A stretch of DNA of 64,000 nt. It comes from Glossina fuscipes (Eukaryota; Arthropoda; Insecta; Diptera; Glossinidae). Every line of letters starts with the position of its first letter. Position 1 is the stretch's first letter. The translations under genes and the position numbers were made by a program. The notes below the pieces were generated by a model. That model was not told the origin of the DNA. It worked only from the letters and a program-made list of their open reading frames with translations, and made no database searches. The stretch is from positions 9,956,568 to 10,020,567 of the forward strand of contig NW_023998414.1 of assembly GCF_014805625.2 (NCBI RefSeq), read 5' to 3'. This document shows positions 62,281-64,000 of this stretch, piece by piece.

Positions 62281-63848
62281 AACTTTAATCATAATAAAAT
62301 TTGCCTGACAAACTCATTATTTGGTAGTATATGATAAACAAATTATTCTTCTACGCTAAGAAATGTGTTTTCGCAGTCATTTGTTTTTAGCAATTAAGAT
62401 AATAAATAAATAACTCGTCAAGGATTTTATATTTTTTAATTACGTCTTCCTGTAAAATTCTTTATATGCCTCAAAATCGACCTCTTGTATGCAATGCCTT
62501 CCGAAAATTTCGGTACGCATTTTATTCGACTTTGGTTCTATATAGGATGCAAGTATCAGTTGGTTACAGGTTCTCGTTCAATGCAATACGCACGCACGTG
62601 TGAGGAGATGAATCCCAACTAGCAGCATTTAAGGGACAGTGCGAAAAAATGCAACTGAAGTGATGCAAATGATTAAATAGGCTGAGAGAGCAAGTCTCGA
62701 AATAATTGCAAAGTTGTTTGCGAGATTTCGGGCAAAAAATATTAGCATAGGTTCCTCCGTCTTCAGCAAGAGCAAAATGATCTTCAACTTGGAGATTATT
62801 CTCCAGATCTGTATTCTTCTAATTAACTTTATTGCAGATCGACGCAATCGTATTTACCATCAAAGATATGCGAAATGGGTTACCTCGCGGAACCACGAAA
62901 CTTCTATCGCGAGGGCAATCACCCAAGTTACCCGAATGACAAAAGATCATCAACAATGACTTTGCCTACTCCGGTTATTAAGCTACTCGCACAAATATAT
63001 ATTTTCGAGAACTTATTTATAAACCCAATATATTGGCACGTGTACGAACAATTGTTTGAAGAAGACAAACAACCCTTCAATCGATTTCACTAAAGTGACA
63101 TGTAAGTTATCTGAACGTGCGAGAATATCGTGCACCATTATTAGCCCTACGTTTCGCGGTAATATCTTGAACTTGAGCTTTTGCAAGTTATGAAAAATAT
63201 AATACATCACTCAATAAGTTCACAAAAACTTTGTTTTCTATTCAAATTGTTGTTGCATTAGATATTTTCAAAAATAAGCTTTAGTTGACATCCTTTACTA
63301 CATGCAAAGAATTATGTAATTCTCTCTCAAAAAAAAAAATTCAAACTCTAAACTCCTTACTTCTACTCATATCCGAATCTCCGTCAACTTTGTTAATTCA
63401 AAGCTAAACTAATAGCTCTTCGTGTGTATTGGTCAGATAATTTTAAAGAAATCGTCTGGATGTTCTTAGAAACTTTGCTTCATTTTTGAACGCAGATAAG
63501 ATCCTTTATTATCTCTTAAGGATTGTCCCACTAACTACATAGACATTTACATATTCTGCAAGTGTTAGAAAGATTTTGCATAAGCGCCACTTGTACCAAA
63601 ATTTTGTTCTTGTCAGTAAACCATATATTACCCTTACCACCGTATCAGAGATTTATCGATCGCAAAAACGCTGTCAAGTAACATATTTAAATCACAAACT
63701 AGTCTAAGTAATTTGGTTCGATAGGCGTCTATTGGCATTGGTTTAAAAGTTTGGAAATCCTTTTGTTTTTCATCTTCAGTCAGTGACGGAATATCTCCAG
63801 AAGCTGCATGGAGGTGTAATACGATAATGGTCAGAAAGGAGTCAGCAA

Positions 63849-64000
63849 AGAGGTAGGGCGGGTATAGATGCAGTCTTGTCTATGTGTGCCCTATTGGTAA
63901 GTGTTCTGCCTTTACCGTTCTGAGCACTCACTATATAGTTACGACCAAACCAAACTCAGCCGCAGATAAGATTCGAACCTGCGAACACTAAACTTGGTAT
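63849..64000 (-). mobile_element. SINE-like short repeat, copy 2 (runs off the right edge)
   Basis: It shares an ordered series of words with 22,258-22,420 (AGGTAGGG, TTACCG, GAGCACTCA, GAACC.GCGAA). On the minus strand it contains GGTTCGAATC (63,978-63,969), a near-perfect pol III B box. The 5' side with any A box lies beyond the window. A complete tRNA is not formed: the putative T-stem does not pair properly. Confidence 0.45.

Larger units (their letters stand above)
61050..63840. other. Non-coding stretch; one unrecognised interrupted frame
   Basis: It includes (AAAT)n at 61,481 and a purine tract at 62,167. A plus-strand frame from 62,633 reads VRKNATEVMQMIK, then TAG, then continues for about 93 codons to 62,959 with a hydrophobic stretch (IILQICILLINFI) followed by a basic patch. 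It could be a relic of a membrane protein or chance; no family is recognised. Confidence 0.4.

Noticed and set aside
1..64000. CRISPR arrays, rRNA, bacterial operons or phage modules
   Set aside because: No regularly spaced direct repeats with unique spacers, no rRNA signatures and no prokaryotic gene packing; the window is eukaryotic.

Overview
The window looks like AT-rich, non-coding-dominated nuclear DNA of a higher (brachyceran) fly. It is rich in long A and T runs, (TA)n and (CA)n microsatellites, decayed mariner transposons, a jockey-type reverse transcriptase relic, and many copies of a dispersed repeat with TCCGTCTG/GACGGACA tracts that I associate with dipteran genomes. There is no bacterial gene organisation, operon, rRNA or CRISPR array. 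Species cannot be assigned from sequence alone. All translations and alignments were done by eye.

Layout. Positions 1-2205 on the minus strand form one uninterrupted open frame of 735 codons that starts at an ATG in good context and runs off the left edge. It encodes a signal peptide, a short N-terminal module with two cysteines, an acidic stretch, and a long Thr/Ser/Glu-rich tail with many N-glycosylation sequons: a secreted mucin-like protein, cut at its C-terminal side. The 400 bases upstream contain no minus-strand ATG at all and carry CAA-rich and CAAA-rich tracts, as expected of a fly 5' leader. An initiator-like TCAGTC lies near 2556.

From about 2.6 kb to 64 kb I find no gene I can defend. 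The space holds: a mariner remnant at 15.7-16.3 kb (minus), a mariner fragment at 27.8-28.1 kb (plus), an internally deleted mariner with both terminal repeats at 48.09-48.82 kb (minus), a reverse transcriptase relic at 21.0-21.4 kb (minus), two copies of a small TTAA-associated element (30.1 and 50.2 kb), two copies of a short SINE-like repeat (22.3 and 63.9 kb), at least ten copies of the TCCGTCTG repeat in both orientations, an 84-bp tandem duplication (32.1 kb), small inverted-repeat structures (12.05 and 34.1 kb) and many simple repeats. Two short minus-strand segments, 13.7-14.0 kb and 15.06-15.20 kb, read like protein but are unrecognised and could be exons, relics or chance.

The simplest reading is the 5' end of one secreted-protein gene followed by a long intergenic region or large intron filled with old mobile elements. 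No set of genes here works together as a system.
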